Below are positions 46,817 through 60,179 of a DNA stretch of 64,000 bases, piece after piece; the first letter of the stretch is position 1; each line of letters begins with the position of its first letter. The stretch spans positions 1-64,000 of the forward strand of contig JAFANP010000024.1 in the NCBI GenBank assembly GCA_019232625.1. Direction: 5' to 3'. The notes beneath the pieces were generated by a model. The model was given only the letters and a program-made list of their open reading frames with translations. It searched no databases and was not told the origin of the DNA. The position numbers and the translations under genes are program-made. The DNA comes from Alphaproteobacteria bacterium (GTDB taxonomy: Bacteria; Pseudomonadota; Alphaproteobacteria; Sphingomonadales; Sphingomonadaceae).

Positions 46817-49536
46817 TGGCGACGCGCTTCGCCTCCGTCCCGGCCAAGCGCGCGATCGTCGACCGCCGCGCGATCGGCGAGGCCCTGGCCGGGGCCGGGA
46901 CGGGGGAGGCGCCGAATCTCCTCAAGCGCGCGCTCGCCTCGGGGCGCGAGGAGATTGCGCGCCGTCTCGCCGAGCGGCCGTGGCAGGGGAGCGAGACGGC
47001 CGCGGCCTACGCGTTCCTGACCGACCAGATATTGCGCGCCGCCTGGGACCATGTCGCGGCGTCGCGGGCGCCGGCGGGTCCGCTGCTGCTGATGGCGGTG
47101 GGCGGCTATGGGCGCGGGGAGATGGCGCTCCACTCCGACGTCGACATCGCCTTCGTCGCCCCCTCCAAGCCCTCGGAAGACGCGGCCGCCTTCGTCCAGG
47201 CCCTCCTCTACCTGCTCTGGGACCTCGGCCTGAAGCTCGGACCCTCGACCCGCTCGGTCGAGGAGCTGCTCGACGTCTGCCGGAGCGACCAGACGGTGCG
47301 GACCGCCATCCTCGAGGCCCGCTATCTGTGGGGCGACGAGGCGCTGTTCGAGCTCGTCGAGGCGCGCTTCCGCCGCGAGGTGCTGGCGAGCGACATCAGC
47401 GCGTTCGTCACGCTGAAGCTGGAGGAGCGCAACGCCCGCCACCGCCGCATGGGCGACAGCCGCTACGTCGTCGAGCCGAACGTCAAGGAGGGCAAGGGCG
47501 GCCTGCGCGACCTCCACACCCTCTTCTGGATCGGCAAATATGCCTATCAGGTGCGCAGCGTCGCGGAGCTGGTGGAGGTCGGGCTGCTCTCGCCCGAGGA
47601 GCTGCGCCAGTTCCAGCGCGCCGAGCGGTTCCTGTGGGCGGTGCGCTGCCATCTCCACCTCGTCGCGGGGCGCGCGGAGGAGCGACTGACCTTCGACTAT
47701 CAGCGCGAGATAGCCGGGCGGATGCACTATGCCGATCGCACCGGCAGCTCGCCCGTCGAGCGGTTCATGCGCCATTATTTCCTTCACGCGAAGACGGTGG
47801 GCGACTTGACCGGCGTCTTCCTCGCCCATCTGGACGAGAAGTTCGCGCGCAAGGGGCTGCGCTTCGGCCTGCCGACGATCCGTCGCCGCCCGCGCAAGCT
47901 CGAAGGCTTCGTGCTCGACCGCGGCCGCCTCGCCCTCCCGTCGGACGAATGGTTCCGGGAGGATCCTGTGCGCCTCGTCGAGATGTTCGCGCTGGCCGAC
48001 CTCCACCAGCTCGAGATCCATCCGCTGGCGATGCGGGCCGCGGCGCGGGACGCGAAGCTCGTCGACGAGGTGCGCGCCGATCCGCGCGCCAACGCCCTGT
48101 TCATGGACGTGCTCACGTCCCCCCGCGATCCCGAGACGGTGCTGCGCTGGATGAACGAAGCCGGCGTGTTCGGCCGCTTCGTGCCCGATTTCGGGCGCGT
48201 CGTCGCACAGATGCAGTTCGACATGTACCACCATTATACCGTCGACGAGCATTCGATCCGCGCCATCGGCCTGCTGTCGCGGATCGAGCGCGGCGAGCTC
48301 AGGCAGGAGCACCCGCTGGCGACGGCGCTGTTTCGTCACCTCGCCTCCCGCCGCGTGCTCTACGTCGCCGTCCTCCTCCACGACATCGCCAAGGGGCGCG
48401 GCGGCGACCACAGCGTGCTCGGCGCGGAGGTCGCGCTCGCGCTCTGCCCGCGCCTCGGACTGGACGAGTGGGAGACCGAGACGGTGGCGTGGCTGGTCCG
48501 CTGGCACCTCCTCATGTCGGCGACGGCGTTCAAGCGGGACGTGGCCGATCCGCAGACCGTCCAGGCCTTCGTCGAGCGGGTGAAGAGCCTCGAGCGGCTG
48601 CGCCTTCTCTTCATGCTGACGGTCGTCGACATCGCCGCCGTCGGTCCCGGCGTCTGGAACGGCTGGAAGCGCCAGCTGCTGCGCGCGCTGTTCGAGGCGG
48701 CGGAAGAGAGCCTGCGGCTGGGCCACAAGCAGAAGGGCCGCGCGGAACGGGTGGCGGCGGTGCAGGAGGCGCTCCGCGGCGAGCTGCCGTGGGAGGAAAG
48801 CCGCTTCGCCCGCCTCACCTGGCGGCTGCCCGACAGCTATTGGCTTGCCGAGCCGCTGGAGGTCATCGCCCGCAACGCGGCGCTGATGGACGCGTCGGAC
48901 CGGGCGCCGTCGCGCACCAAGCCGGTCGCGATGTCGGTCGAGCCGGAACGGGGGGCGACCCTGATCAGCGTCTACGCCAAGGACCGTCCGGGCCTCTTCT
49001 ACAGGTTATCGGCGGCGATCAGCCTCGCCGGCGGCGGAATCATCGACGCGCGCATCCACACCACGCTCGACGGGATGGCGATCGACAATTTCCTCGTCCA
49101 GGATTCGGCCGGGCAGCCCTTCGCCGAGCGGCACCAGCTGCGGCGGCTGGAGGAAAGGGTGCTGAAGGCGCTCGAGGGCGAGGAGCCGCCGCTCGACAAG
49201 CTGGAGGCGAAGGCGGCGCGGCCGCGGGCCGACGCCTTCACCATTCATCCGGCGGTGTTCGTCGACCACCACGCCTCGGGCCGCTACACCGTCGTCGAGG
49301 TGAATGCCCGGGATCGTCCGGCGCTGCTCAGCGGCCTCGCCCGCGCCTTGTACGAGAGCCGCGCCGCGATCCATTCCGCCCATATCGCGACCTATGGCGA
49401 ACGGGCGGTGGACGTCTTCTACCTCACCGACCTTGCCGGCGAGAAGATCGAGAGCCCCGCGCGCCTCAAGGCGCTGCAGGCGCGGCTCCTCGCCGCCGCC
49501 CGAGCCCCCCCCCCCGCCGCGCGCCGCGCCGCCTGA
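46816..49536 (+). CDS. glnD: [Protein-PII] uridylyltransferase/uridylyl-removing enzyme
   Basis: A 906-residue GlnD, the nitrogen sensor that uridylylates PII under nitrogen limitation. The nucleotidyltransferase motif GGYGRGEMALHSDVD is near residue 96. The HD domain (VLLHDIAKGRGGDHSVLG) removes UMP. Two ACT domains lie at the C-terminus (LISVYAKDRPGLFYRLSAAI and VVEVNARDRPALLSGLARAL). The 3' end holds a run of 11 C (49505-49515), encoding part of the Ala/Pro tail. It is coupled to mutS by a 1-base overlap and is followed by a hairpin terminator. Confidence 0.96.
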   Translation: MATRFASVPAKRAIVDRRAIGEALAGAGTGEAPNLLKRALASGREEIARRLAERPWQGSETAAAYAFLTDQILRAAWDHVAASRAPAGPLLLMAVGGYGRGEMALHSDVDIAFVAPSKPSEDAAAFVQALLYLLWDLGLKLGPSTRSVEELLDVCRSDQTVRTAILEARYLWGDEALFELVEARFRREVLASDISAFVTLKLEERNARHRRMGDSRYVVEPNVKEGKGGLRDLHTLFWIGKYAYQVRSVAELVEVGLLSPEELRQFQRAERFLWAVRCHLHLVAGRAEERLTFDYQREIAGRMHYADRTGSSPVERFMRHYFLHAKTVGDLTGVFLAHLDEKFARKGLRFGLPTIRRRPRKLEGFVLDRGRLALPSDEWFREDPVRLVEMFALADLHQLEIHPLAMRAAARDAKLVDEVRADPRANALFMDVLTSPRDPETVLRWMNEAGVFGRFVPDFGRVVAQMQFDMYHHYTVDEHSIRAIGLLSRIERGELRQEHPLATALFRHLASRRVLYVAVLLHDIAKGRGGDHSVLGAEVALALCPRLGLDEWETETVAWLVRWHLLMSATAFKRDVADPQTVQAFVERVKSLERLRLLFMLTVVDIAAVGPGVWNGWKRQLLRALFEAAEESLRLGHKQKGRAERVAAVQEALRGELPWEESRFARLTWRLPDSYWLAEPLEVIARNAALMDASDRAPSRTKPVAMSVEPERGATLISVYAKDRPGLFYRLSAAISLAGGGIIDARIHTTLDGMAIDNFLVQDSAGQPFAERHQLRRLEERVLKALEGEEPPLDKLEAKAARPRADAFTIHPAVFVDHHASGRYTVVEVNARDRPALLSGLARALYESRAAIHSAHIATYGERAVDVFYLTDLAGEKIESPARLKALQARLLAAARAPPPAARRAA

Positions 49537-49558
49537 GCCGGGCCGGGCGCGCCGCGGC

Positions 49559-49597
49559 AAAAGGGGGACGGCCTCTTCGGCTGCCCCCCTTTCTTTT
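49559..49597 (+). terminator. Intrinsic terminator after glnD
   Basis: AAAAGGGGGACGGCC pairs with GGCTGCCCCCCTTT around a TCTTC loop and is followed by CTTTT. It begins 22 bases after the glnD stop. Confidence 0.8.
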
Positions 49598-49615
49598 CCG
49601 GAAGCGACGGAAGAG

Positions 49616-49641
49616 GGGGACGGCCGGTTCGGGCCGTCCCC
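49616..49641 (-). terminator. Hairpin after the TonB-dependent receptor gene
   Basis: GGGGACGGCC and GGCCGTCCCC form a perfect 10-bp stem with a 6-base loop, just past the stop of the receptor gene on the minus strand. The T tract after it is weak (CTCTTCC), so it may act as a terminator or protect the mRNA 3' end. Confidence 0.65.
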
Positions 49642-49648
49642 TCCAGGA

Positions 49649-52486
<2,838 letters not shown>

Positions 52487-52816
52487 AAACCCCTCCCATA
52501 TTGTGTTTGGGCGTGAGGCTACTGAAAAGCCACAATCCGTTCCAGCCCGAAAATCGCAGTTTCCCGCCAATTCTCGACCGGTGATGACAATTGCGCAACA
52601 ATCCGGTTGCGAAACGAAACGCTGCGCTGCAGCAGCCGTCCCCGCTGCCGCTACGGAAAGCTGGAGCTGTCCTGGCGAGATGGACCGGGCGATCCGTCAC
52701 GCCGGCTTGATCCGGCATCCCGCTTCTTGCCGCCTCCGCGGCAAATCCGCCTCAGGCCCGGGCGAGGATTCCGCGACCCGGACAGATCCTGGACGAATTC
52801 CCCGGCAACGAAGGCA
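52487..52816. other. 330-base intergenic region upstream of the receptor
   Basis: No gene is supported here. The part next to the receptor should hold its promoter; GCAAC-AATCCG-GTTGC near 52597-52612 is a small palindrome that could be an operator. At 52695-52723 there is a CGTCACGCCGGCTTGATCCG repeat related to that at 39967. The rest is non-coding on present evidence. Confidence 0.5.
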
Positions 52817-53002
52817 TCAGGTTTCGGGACGGGATCGTTGCTTCTCGCCCCACTCCCGCAAAACCGCCCCGAAGCCGGCAAGGAGGCGTGCGAGATCGAC
52901 ACGCCGTTTGCCCTCGTGGATCAGGACGGCCGTGACCACCACCGCGAACGACGCCCCGACCACCAGGGAGCCGAGAAGATAGGCTGCGTCGTCGAAGCTC
53001 AT
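52817..53002 (-). CDS. Small single-helix membrane protein, unknown
   Basis: A 61-residue protein starting MSFDDAAYLLGSLVVG. One membrane helix spans about residues 8-28, followed by a basic and amphipathic tail (HEGKRRVDLARLLAGFGAVL). It begins 17 bases after the stop of the 156-residue membrane protein on the same strand, suggesting they are cotranscribed. No family is recognised. Confidence 0.6.
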   Translation of the reverse strand: MSFDDAAYLLGSLVVGASFAVVVTAVLIHEGKRRVDLARLLAGFGAVLREWGEKQRSRPET

Positions 53003-53019
53003 GTCGATCACCTTGCCAC

Positions 53020-53490
53020 CTAACCGTCGAGCGCGCCGAGCAGCACCGAAATGTCCTCGGCGCTGTTGCGGCCCTTGTTGCCGCGCCATCTGAAGAACGT
53101 GTTGCCTCCAACGGCCAGCGCGATGCCGGCGATCCCGCACGCGACGAGGAACAGCCCGCCGGTCGCGCCCGCCGCGGCGCCTATGCCGACGATTCCGGTA
53201 AGGACCGTCACGGACCCGACCCCGCCGACGCCCAGCTTGATATTCTCGGCCCAAAGATCGGCCGAGCGTGACCTTCGCACTTCGAATTTCTGTAAATTTT
53301 GAAGGTAGGCGTAGATCAGGTCGCGCAACTCGGGATCGTTGATCTCCCTGGCGAGCCTGCGGAACCGGATCGTTTCCGCCTCGTCGCCGGCGATCCGGAG
53401 CACGGTCGACGCCGGGATGTCCAGCGGCCGACCCTCATCATGGGCCAGTCGCGCGGCGCTCAGCAATCGTTCGGCCGGCCCTTCGTCCAC
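53020..53490 (-). CDS. Two-helix membrane protein, unknown
   Basis: A 156-residue protein starting with GTG at 53490. The N-terminal 80 residues are soluble and helical (IRFRRLAREINDPELRDLIY). Two Gly-rich membrane helices follow at about 86-108 and 110-130, then a short basic tail (RWRGNKGRNSAEDIS). The hairpin of small-residue helices resembles holin or effector-like membrane hairpins, but this is only a visual impression. It lies 15 bases from infC on the same strand and is followed by the 61-residue membrane protein. No family is recognised. Confidence 0.65.
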   Translation of the reverse strand: MDEGPAERLLSAARLAHDEGRPLDIPASTVLRIAGDEAETIRFRRLAREINDPELRDLIYAYLQNLQKFEVRRSRSADLWAENIKLGVGGVGSVTVLTGIVGIGAAAGATGGLFLVACGIAGIALAVGGNTFFRWRGNKGRNSAEDISVLLGALDG

Positions 53491-53505
53491 CCGTCGAGAA
53501 TAGCC

Positions 53506-54036
53506 TTATTTCGGGGCGAGCACCATCAGCATCTGCCGGCCTTCCATGCGGGGATGCTGCTCGACCTTGGCGATCTGGGCCACGTTCTCCTGGACGCGCT
53601 GGAGGAGCTGCATGCCGAGCTGCCCGTGGGCGAGCTCGCGGCCCCGGAAGCGCAGGGTGATCTTCACCTTGTCGCCCTCGCCGATGAAGTCATGGACCTT
53701 CTTCATCTTCACGTCGTAATCGTGATCGTCGATATTGGGACGCATCTTGATCTCTTTGATCTCCTGCGTCTTCTGCGACTTGCGAGCGAGGTTCGCCTTC
53801 TTCTGCGCCTCATACTTGAACTTGCCGACGTCGAGGAACTTGCAGACGGGCGGATCGGCGCTGGGCGAGACCTCGACGAGGTCGAGGCCGACTTCGGCGG
53901 CCTGCTCTATCGCCTCGGCGGTGAGGAGAACCCCGAGATTCTCGCCATTCTCATCGATCACGCGCACTCTCGGCACGGAGATGAATTCGTTGAAGCGAGG
54001 GCCGTTCAGCGGCGGCGCCTGGGGGCGCCGGATCAT
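53506..54036 (-). CDS. infC: Translation initiation factor IF-3
   Basis: A 176-residue IF-3. The N-terminal domain has [20 protein letters not shown] and [18 protein letters not shown]. The basic linker is [16 protein letters not shown], and the C-terminal domain has [16 protein letters not shown] and [12 protein letters not shown]. It governs start codon selection. It starts with ATG here; in many bacteria infC uses the rare AUU codon for autoregulation, so no such control is evident. It follows thrS by about 120 bases but is not followed by rpmI. Confidence 0.96.
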   Translation of the reverse strand: MIRRPQAPPLNGPRFNEFISVPRVRVIDENGENLGVLLTAEAIEQAAEVGLDLVEVSPSADPPVCKFLDVGKFKYEAQKKANLARKSQKTQEIKEIKMRPNIDDHDYDVKMKKVHDFIGEGDKVKITLRFRGRELAHGQLGMQLLQRVQENVAQIAKVEQHPRMEGRQMLMVLAPK

Positions 54037-54156
54037 GGGCGGACGTATAGCATTCTCTCCTGGAACTTCGGTTCAGCGCCTCACCTAGTGGTTCCCTACG
54101 CCGAATGAAAGACGCGCCGGCCTTATACTACGCTTTTCCGGCCGCTCTGTTGCCGA

Positions 54157-56163
54157 TCAGTCGCGCACCAGATCCGGCGGAGTGGCCGCCTTGCGCAGCC
54201 GCTCGACCAGCTGGTCGAGGCCGAGATTCATCTGGCTGACGTCGGCGCCCAGCTCGCGCAGCGCGACCGTCCTTTCGTCCGCCTCCCGCTTCCCGACCAC
54301 CACGAGGTTGGGCACCTTGGCGAGGCTGTGCTCGCGCACCTTGTAGTTGATCTTCTCGTTGCGAAGGTCGGTCTCGACCCTGAGGCCCGCCGCCGCCAGC
54401 GCCGCCGCGACCTCGCGGGCGTAATCGTCGGCTTCCGAGACGATCGTCGCCACCACCGCCTGCACCGGCGCAAGCCACAAGGGGAAGCGGCCGGCATGAT
54501 GCTCGATGAGGATGCCGATGAAGCGCTCGAAAGTGCCGAGGATGGCGCGGTGGAGCATGACCGGGCGGTGGCGATCGCCGTCCGCGCGGACATAGCTCGC
54601 GTCGAGCCGGTCGGGCAGCACCGTGTCGGCCTGGATCGTGCCCACCTGCCAGGTCCGGCCGATCGCGTCCTTCAGGTGGAATTCCAGCTTCGGCGCGTAG
54701 AAGGCGCCCTCGCCCGGCAGCTCCTCCCAGCCGAACTCATCCGAGGCGCGTCCCGCCGCGGCGACCGCGTCGCGCAATTCCTGCTCGGCCCGGTCCCAAT
54801 CCTCGTCGCTGCCGAAGCGCTGGTCGGGGCGCAGCGCCAGCTTGATCTCGTATGTCTCGAAGCCGAGGTCGCGGTAGACGCCGTCCAGGAGGTCGCAGAA
54901 GATCCGCACTTCCTCCACCACTTGGTCGGCGCGGCAGAAGATGTGGGCGTCGTCCTGGGTGAACTGCCGCACCCGCATGATGCCGTGCAGCGCGCCGTGC
55001 GGCTCGTTCCTGTGGCAGCAGCCGAACTCGGCGAGGCGAAGCGGCAGGTCGCGGTACGACTTGATGCCCTGCTTGAATATCTGGACGTGCGCCGGGCAGT
55101 TCATCGGCTTGAGCGCCATCCAGTCGCCCTCGCCGCTGATCACCGGGCCTTCGGCCTCGGTGTTGGGCACCTCGTCGGGAACGACGAACATGTTCTCGCG
55201 ATATTTGCCCCAGTGGCCGGACGCCTCCCACATCCGCGCGTCCATCAGCTGCGGGCTCTTCACCTCCTCGTAGCCGGCCGCGTCGAGCTTGCGGCGCATA
55301 TAGGCCTCGAGCTGGCGCCAGATCATGTAGCCCTTGGGGTGCCAGAAGACCGACCCCTGGGCCTCGGGCTGGAGGTGGAACAGGTCCATGTCCTGGCCGA
55401 TGCGGCGATGGTCGCGCTTTGCCGCCTCCTCGAGCCGCGTCAGATGCTGCTGGAGCTGCTTCCGGTTGAGCCAGCCGGTGCCGTAGATGCGCGACAGCAT
55501 CGCGTTCTTCTGGTCGCCGCGCCAATAGGCTCCGGAGACTCGGGTCAGCTTGAAGGCCTGCGGGTCGAGCTTGCCGGTCGAGGCGAGGTGCGGGCCACGG
55601 CACAGGTCCATCCAGCCGCCCGAGCGGTACATGGTGATCGTCTCCTCGGCGGGGAGCTCCATCACCCACTCCGCCTTGAACGCCTCGCCCTGCTTCTCGA
55701 AGAAGGCGCGGACGTCGTCGCGGGTCCACACCTCGCGCACCAGCGGCTCGTCGCGGGCGATCACCCGGCGCATCTCCTCCTCGATCGCCGGGAGGTCCTC
55801 CTCGGTGAAGGGGCCGCGGTCCGGGGCGGGCGCGAAATCGTAGTAGAAGCCGTCCTCGGTCGCGGGACCGAAGGTGATCTGGGTGCCCGGGAAGAGGTTC
55901 TGCACCGCCTCGGCGAGGACGTGGGCGTAATCGTGGCGGACGAGCTCGAGCGCGTCCTTCTCGTCGCGGGCGGTGATCAGCGCCAACTCGGCGTCGCCCT
56001 CGAGCGGCCGGTTGAGGTCGCGCACCTCCCCGTCGACCTTCGCCGCCAGCGCGGCCTTGGCGAGGCCGGGCCCGATCGCCGCGGCGATGTCGGCGGGGGT
56101 GGTCCCCGGCTCGACCTCGCGCACGGAACCGTCGGGAAGGCGAATGTGAAAAGGCTTCGTCAT
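54157..56163 (-). CDS. thrS: Threonine-tRNA ligase
   Basis: A 668-residue ThrRS. An N-terminal TGS domain (1-62), the editing domain with [16 protein letters not shown], the class II core with the zinc Cys in [30 protein letters not shown] (motif 2) and the motif 3 region [20 protein letters not shown], and a C-terminal anticodon domain are all in place. It charges tRNA-Thr. It is the start of the thrS-infC pair and is divergent from the hydrolase at 56227. Confidence 0.97.
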   Translation of the reverse strand: MTKPFHIRLPDGSVREVEPGTTPADIAAAIGPGLAKAALAAKVDGEVRDLNRPLEGDAELALITARDEKDALELVRHDYAHVLAEAVQNLFPGTQITFGPATEDGFYYDFAPAPDRGPFTEEDLPAIEEEMRRVIARDEPLVREVWTRDDVRAFFEKQGEAFKAEWVMELPAEETITMYRSGGWMDLCRGPHLASTGKLDPQAFKLTRVSGAYWRGDQKNAMLSRIYGTGWLNRKQLQQHLTRLEEAAKRDHRRIGQDMDLFHLQPEAQGSVFWHPKGYMIWRQLEAYMRRKLDAAGYEEVKSPQLMDARMWEASGHWGKYRENMFVVPDEVPNTEAEGPVISGEGDWMALKPMNCPAHVQIFKQGIKSYRDLPLRLAEFGCCHRNEPHGALHGIMRVRQFTQDDAHIFCRADQVVEEVRIFCDLLDGVYRDLGFETYEIKLALRPDQRFGSDEDWDRAEQELRDAVAAAGRASDEFGWEELPGEGAFYAPKLEFHLKDAIGRTWQVGTIQADTVLPDRLDASYVRADGDRHRPVMLHRAILGTFERFIGILIEHHAGRFPLWLAPVQAVVATIVSEADDYAREVAAALAAAGLRVETDLRNEKINYKVREHSLAKVPNLVVVGKREADERTVALRELGADVSQMNLGLDQLVERLRKAATPPDLVRD

Positions 56164-56226
56164 GATGAGGCGGCATGTAGCGACACGCACGCTGTTCCTC
56201 CACCCCCGCCATGCTAGGGGCGGACG

Positions 56227-56967
56227 ATGACGCATATCCAGCACCTCGAGCGCGGCGGCCGGCGCCTCGCCTATCGCCATCGCCCCGGCCGCGGGCCGAC
56301 GCTCGTCTTCCTGCCGGGCTATGCCTCAGACATGGAGGGCGCCAAGGCCGGCGCGCTCGATGCCTGGGCGGCGACCGAGGGCCGCGCGATGCTGCGGTTC
56401 GACTATGGCGGCTGCGGGGCGAGCGACGGGGCGTTCGAGGCGCAGACCCTCGCCGGCTGGCGCGACGACGCGGTGGCGATGATCGACGAGGTGGCCCAGG
56501 GCCCGGTCGTGCTCGCCGGCTCGTCGATGGGGGGCTGGCTGATGCTGCTCGCAGCGCTCGCCCGGCCCGAGAGGGTGGCGGGGCTGGTCGGCATCGCCGC
56601 GGCGCCGGACTTCACCGGCTGGGGCTACAGCCAGGATCAGAAGCTGACCTTGCTGCGCGAGGGCCGGCTCGAGGAGCCCTCGCCCTACGGGGAGGCGCCG
56701 ACCGTCACCACCCGAGTCTTCTGGGAAAGCGGCGAATCGCTCCGCCTTCTCCATGCGCCGGTGGCGATCGCCTGCCCGGTCCGGCTCCTCCACGGCCAGG
56801 CCGATGCCGACGTGCCGTGGACCTGGGCGCTCGAGCTGGCGAACCAGCTGGAGACGCGTGACGTCCGGCTGACTCTGGTCAAGGACGGGGACCACCGCCT
56901 CTCCCGCGACCGCGACCTGGCCCTGCTCGTCCGAACCGTCGACGAGCTGCTCAAGACGCCGTTCTGA
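56227..56967 (+). CDS. Alpha/beta hydrolase (ABHD10-like)
   Basis: A 246-residue serine hydrolase. The nucleophile elbow GSSMGG has Ser100; the acid is probably Asp in [10 protein letters not shown] (about residue 199), and His in KDGDHRLS. The oxyanion region is [13 protein letters not shown]. The closest named relatives I recall are ABHD10-type thioesterases. No signal peptide, so cytoplasmic. Substrate is unknown. It is divergent from thrS, 63 bases away. Confidence 0.85.
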   Translation: MTHIQHLERGGRRLAYRHRPGRGPTLVFLPGYASDMEGAKAGALDAWAATEGRAMLRFDYGGCGASDGAFEAQTLAGWRDDAVAMIDEVAQGPVVLAGSSMGGWLMLLAALARPERVAGLVGIAAAPDFTGWGYSQDQKLTLLREGRLEEPSPYGEAPTVTTRVFWESGESLRLLHAPVAIACPVRLLHGQADADVPWTWALELANQLETRDVRLTLVKDGDHRLSRDRDLALLVRTVDELLKTPF

Positions 56968-57013
56968 ACGGCCGTTCAGGCGGCGTGCAGCGACCGCTGC
57001 TAAGCCGGCGGCG

Positions 57014-57771
<758 letters not shown>

Positions 57772-57784
<13 letters not shown>

Positions 57785-58503
57785 AAGTCTATCGTCGTCA
57801 CCACCCGGACCTTCTGGAACGGGGAATCGCTGGCCGACGAGCCGCCCTCCCCGTCGACGTCGCCGTCGCGCGCGCCGATCGAGAAATAGCCCTGGCTCGC
57901 CTGCTTTATCCCGCCGACGCTGGTGCCGCTGTCATGGGCGAACTGGCCGGCGCTCGACCGGGCGTTGCGAGTCGCCTCGGCGATCATCTCTGGCTTGATG
58001 TCGTTCAGCCGGGTGAAGCTGTAGACCATGTGGCTGCCGTCCTCGAGCGCGACGCCGCTGCGGATGAGGTCCGCCTGGCGGGCGAAGGCGGCGCGGGCCT
58101 TGATCACGTCGCGGGTGCGCAGCTGAACCGTCTGGCGGATGGTGACGCTGTTCTGCGCACGGTCGCGGTCGTAGAATTGGTTGACGCTGATGCCGGTGTC
58201 GCTGAGGTCCTTGTCGGCGAAGCCGAACCGCTTGAGGAAGGCGCGCACCGCGCGGCTCTTCTCGTCGACCGCCGCCTGCACCGGACCAAGCTCGGTCCCC
58301 TGCTCGGCATAGACGATGGTCCAGGTGGCGAGATCGGCGGTGACGTTGCGTTCCGCGAGGCCGCGCACGGTGACCGATCGGTCGGCCATCCGCGCCCGCC
58401 TCAGCCCGTCGCCGAGCAGATAGCCGCCGAGGACGATGCCGAGCGCGACGATCGCCGCTCCGACGAGATAGAGAGTGCGATTGTCCTGCCACCGCGTCGC
58501 CAT
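57772..58503 (-). CDS. SIMPL-domain (DUF541) protein
   Basis: A 243-residue membrane-anchored periplasmic protein. A helix at about residues 11-30 is followed by a DUF541/SIMPL domain: VTVRGLAERNVTADLATWTI, DKDLSDTGISVNQFYD and ATRNARSSAGQFAHDSG. Family members are linked to oxidative stress or host signalling, but their biochemistry is not established. The start at 58503 has AGGGAGGAT upstream. It is convergent with and overlaps the TPR gene. Confidence 0.87.
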
Positions 58504-58698
58504 GTCCGGATCCTCCCTGCGGCGCGGGGGAAGGTGCCGCGCCGGCTGTGTCTCATCTGACGGTCTGTCGATGAACCGTGCATTTATAGCGACGAACGGT
58601 GCATGCTGCAATCGCCGATGCACGGCTGGCCGCGGCGCCGGCTGGAACCCTGCCGGGTCCAGTCTCTATAGGCGGCGGCGAACCGAGGAGTCGCCGCG

Positions 58699-59115
58699 AT
58701 GAAATATCTCCACACCATGATCCGCGTCTCGGACCCGGACGAGACGATCCGCTTCTTCACCCTGCTCGGCCTTCGCGAGATACGCCGGATGGAGAATGAG
58801 AAGGGCCGCTTCACCCTGATCTTCCTCGCCGCCCCGGGCGACGAGGCGGCGCAGGTCGAGCTCACCCACAATTGGGACGAGAAAGGCTATGGCGAAGGCC
58901 GCAATTTCGGCCACCTCGCCTACCGCGTCGACGACATCTACGCGACGTGCCGGCGGCTGATGGACGCCGGGATCACGATCAACCGGCCGCCGCGCGACGG
59001 CCACATGGCGTTCGTTCGGACGCCCGACGCGATCTCGATCGAGCTGCTGCAGGCGGGGCCCGCGCTTCCGCCCGAGGAGCCCTGGGCCTCGATGCCGAAT
59101 ACGGGCCGCTGGTGA
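58699..59115 (+). CDS. gloA: Lactoylglutathione lyase (glyoxalase I)
   Basis: A 138-residue VOC-fold enzyme. The metal ligands are in place: His5 (YLHTMIRVSD), Glu in QVELTHN, His in FGHLAYRV and Glu in SIELLQ. It isomerises the methylglyoxal-glutathione hemithioacetal. The stop overlaps the GTG of the next gene. With gloB two genes later it forms a complete glyoxalase pathway. Confidence 0.93.
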   Translation: MKYLHTMIRVSDPDETIRFFTLLGLREIRRMENEKGRFTLIFLAAPGDEAAQVELTHNWDEKGYGEGRNFGHLAYRVDDIYATCRRLMDAGITINRPPRDGHMAFVRTPDAISIELLQAGPALPPEEPWASMPNTGRW

Positions 59116-60170
59116 GCGGCTGGCCCGACACGCGCTTCGCGGCGCTCGTCGGGAGCGCGCACCCCATCGTCCAGGCGCCGATGGCGGGCGCGGGCGGGGT
59201 GGACCTTTGCTCCGGCGCCGTGGCGGGAGGCGCGCTGGGATCGCTGCCCTGCGCGATGCTGGGCCCCGACGAGGTATGCGCGCAGGCGGAGCAGGTCCGC
59301 GCCCGAGCGGCGGGGCCGATCAACCTCAACTTCTTCTGCCACGAAGCGCCGGGATCGGCGGACGACGGCGCGTGGCGCACCCTCCTCGCCCCCTATTATG
59401 CCGAGTTCGCCGTGGAAGCCGCGCCCGAGGGCCGAGCGCGGCGGCCGTTCGACGAGGCGATGTGCGAGGCCGTCGAGGCGGCGCGGCCGGAGGCGGCGAG
59501 CTTCCATTTCGGCCTGCCTTCCGAGGCGCTCTTGGCGCGGGTCAAGGCCGCGGGCGCGGTCGTCATCGGCAACGCCACCACCGTCGACGAGGCGGTCTGG
59601 CTGGCCGAGCGAGGCGCCGACGCGGTGGTCGCGCAGGGCTTCGAGGCCGGAGGGCATATCGGCCGGTTCCTCGGATCGGACCCGGCGGAAGCGATGGGCC
59701 TCTTCGCCCTCCTGCCGCAGGTGGCCGACGCGGTCGACGTGCCGGTGATCGCGGCGGGCGGGATCGCCGACGGGCGCGGCATCGTCGCCGCGCTGACTCT
59801 CGGCGCGAGCGCCGTCCAGCTCGGCACCGCCTACCTTCATGGTCCGGAGAGCGAGATTTCCGCCGTCCACCGCGCGGCGCTCGGCGGCGAGCCGACCCGG
59901 TTCACCAACCTCATGACCGGCGGCCTCGCCCGCGGCGTCGCCGGCCGGCTGATGCGCGAGCTTGGCGCGATCCGCGCCGAAGCGCCGCCTTTCCCGCTCG
60001 CCGCCGCGGCCCTGGCGCCGGTCCGCGCCGCGGCCGAGGCGCGCGGCGAGTTCGGCTTCGGCCCGATGTGGGCGGGCCAGGCGGCGCCGCTCGGCCGCGC
60101 CCTTCCGGCCGCCGAGCTGACCCGCGTCCTCGCCGACCAGGCGCTGGCGATCCTCCGGCGGGAGGCGTAA
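59112..60170 (+). CDS. Nitronate monooxygenase-like flavoprotein
   Basis: A 352-residue TIM-barrel flavoprotein of the nitronate monooxygenase/2-nitropropane dioxygenase family. FMN-binding parts are IVQAPMAGAGG at the N-terminus, VIGNATTVDEA, QGFEAGGHIGR with the catalytic-region His, AAGGIADGRGI and QLGTAYL. It starts at GTG 59112, coupled to gloA. The position between gloA and gloB suggests a detoxification role, but its true substrate is unknown; annotation as an enoyl-ACP reductase-like protein is possible. Confidence 0.87.
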   Translation: MSGWPDTRFAALVGSAHPIVQAPMAGAGGVDLCSGAVAGGALGSLPCAMLGPDEVCAQAEQVRARAAGPINLNFFCHEAPGSADDGAWRTLLAPYYAEFAVEAAPEGRARRPFDEAMCEAVEAARPEAASFHFGLPSEALLARVKAAGAVVIGNATTVDEAVWLAERGADAVVAQGFEAGGHIGRFLGSDPAEAMGLFALLPQVADAVDVPVIAAGGIADGRGIVAALTLGASAVQLGTAYLHGPESEISAVHRAALGGEPTRFTNLMTGGLARGVAGRLMRELGAIRAEAPPFPLAAAALAPVRAAAEARGEFGFGPMWAGQAAPLGRALPAAELTRVLADQALAILRREA

Positions 60171-60179
60171 AAGCGCGCC

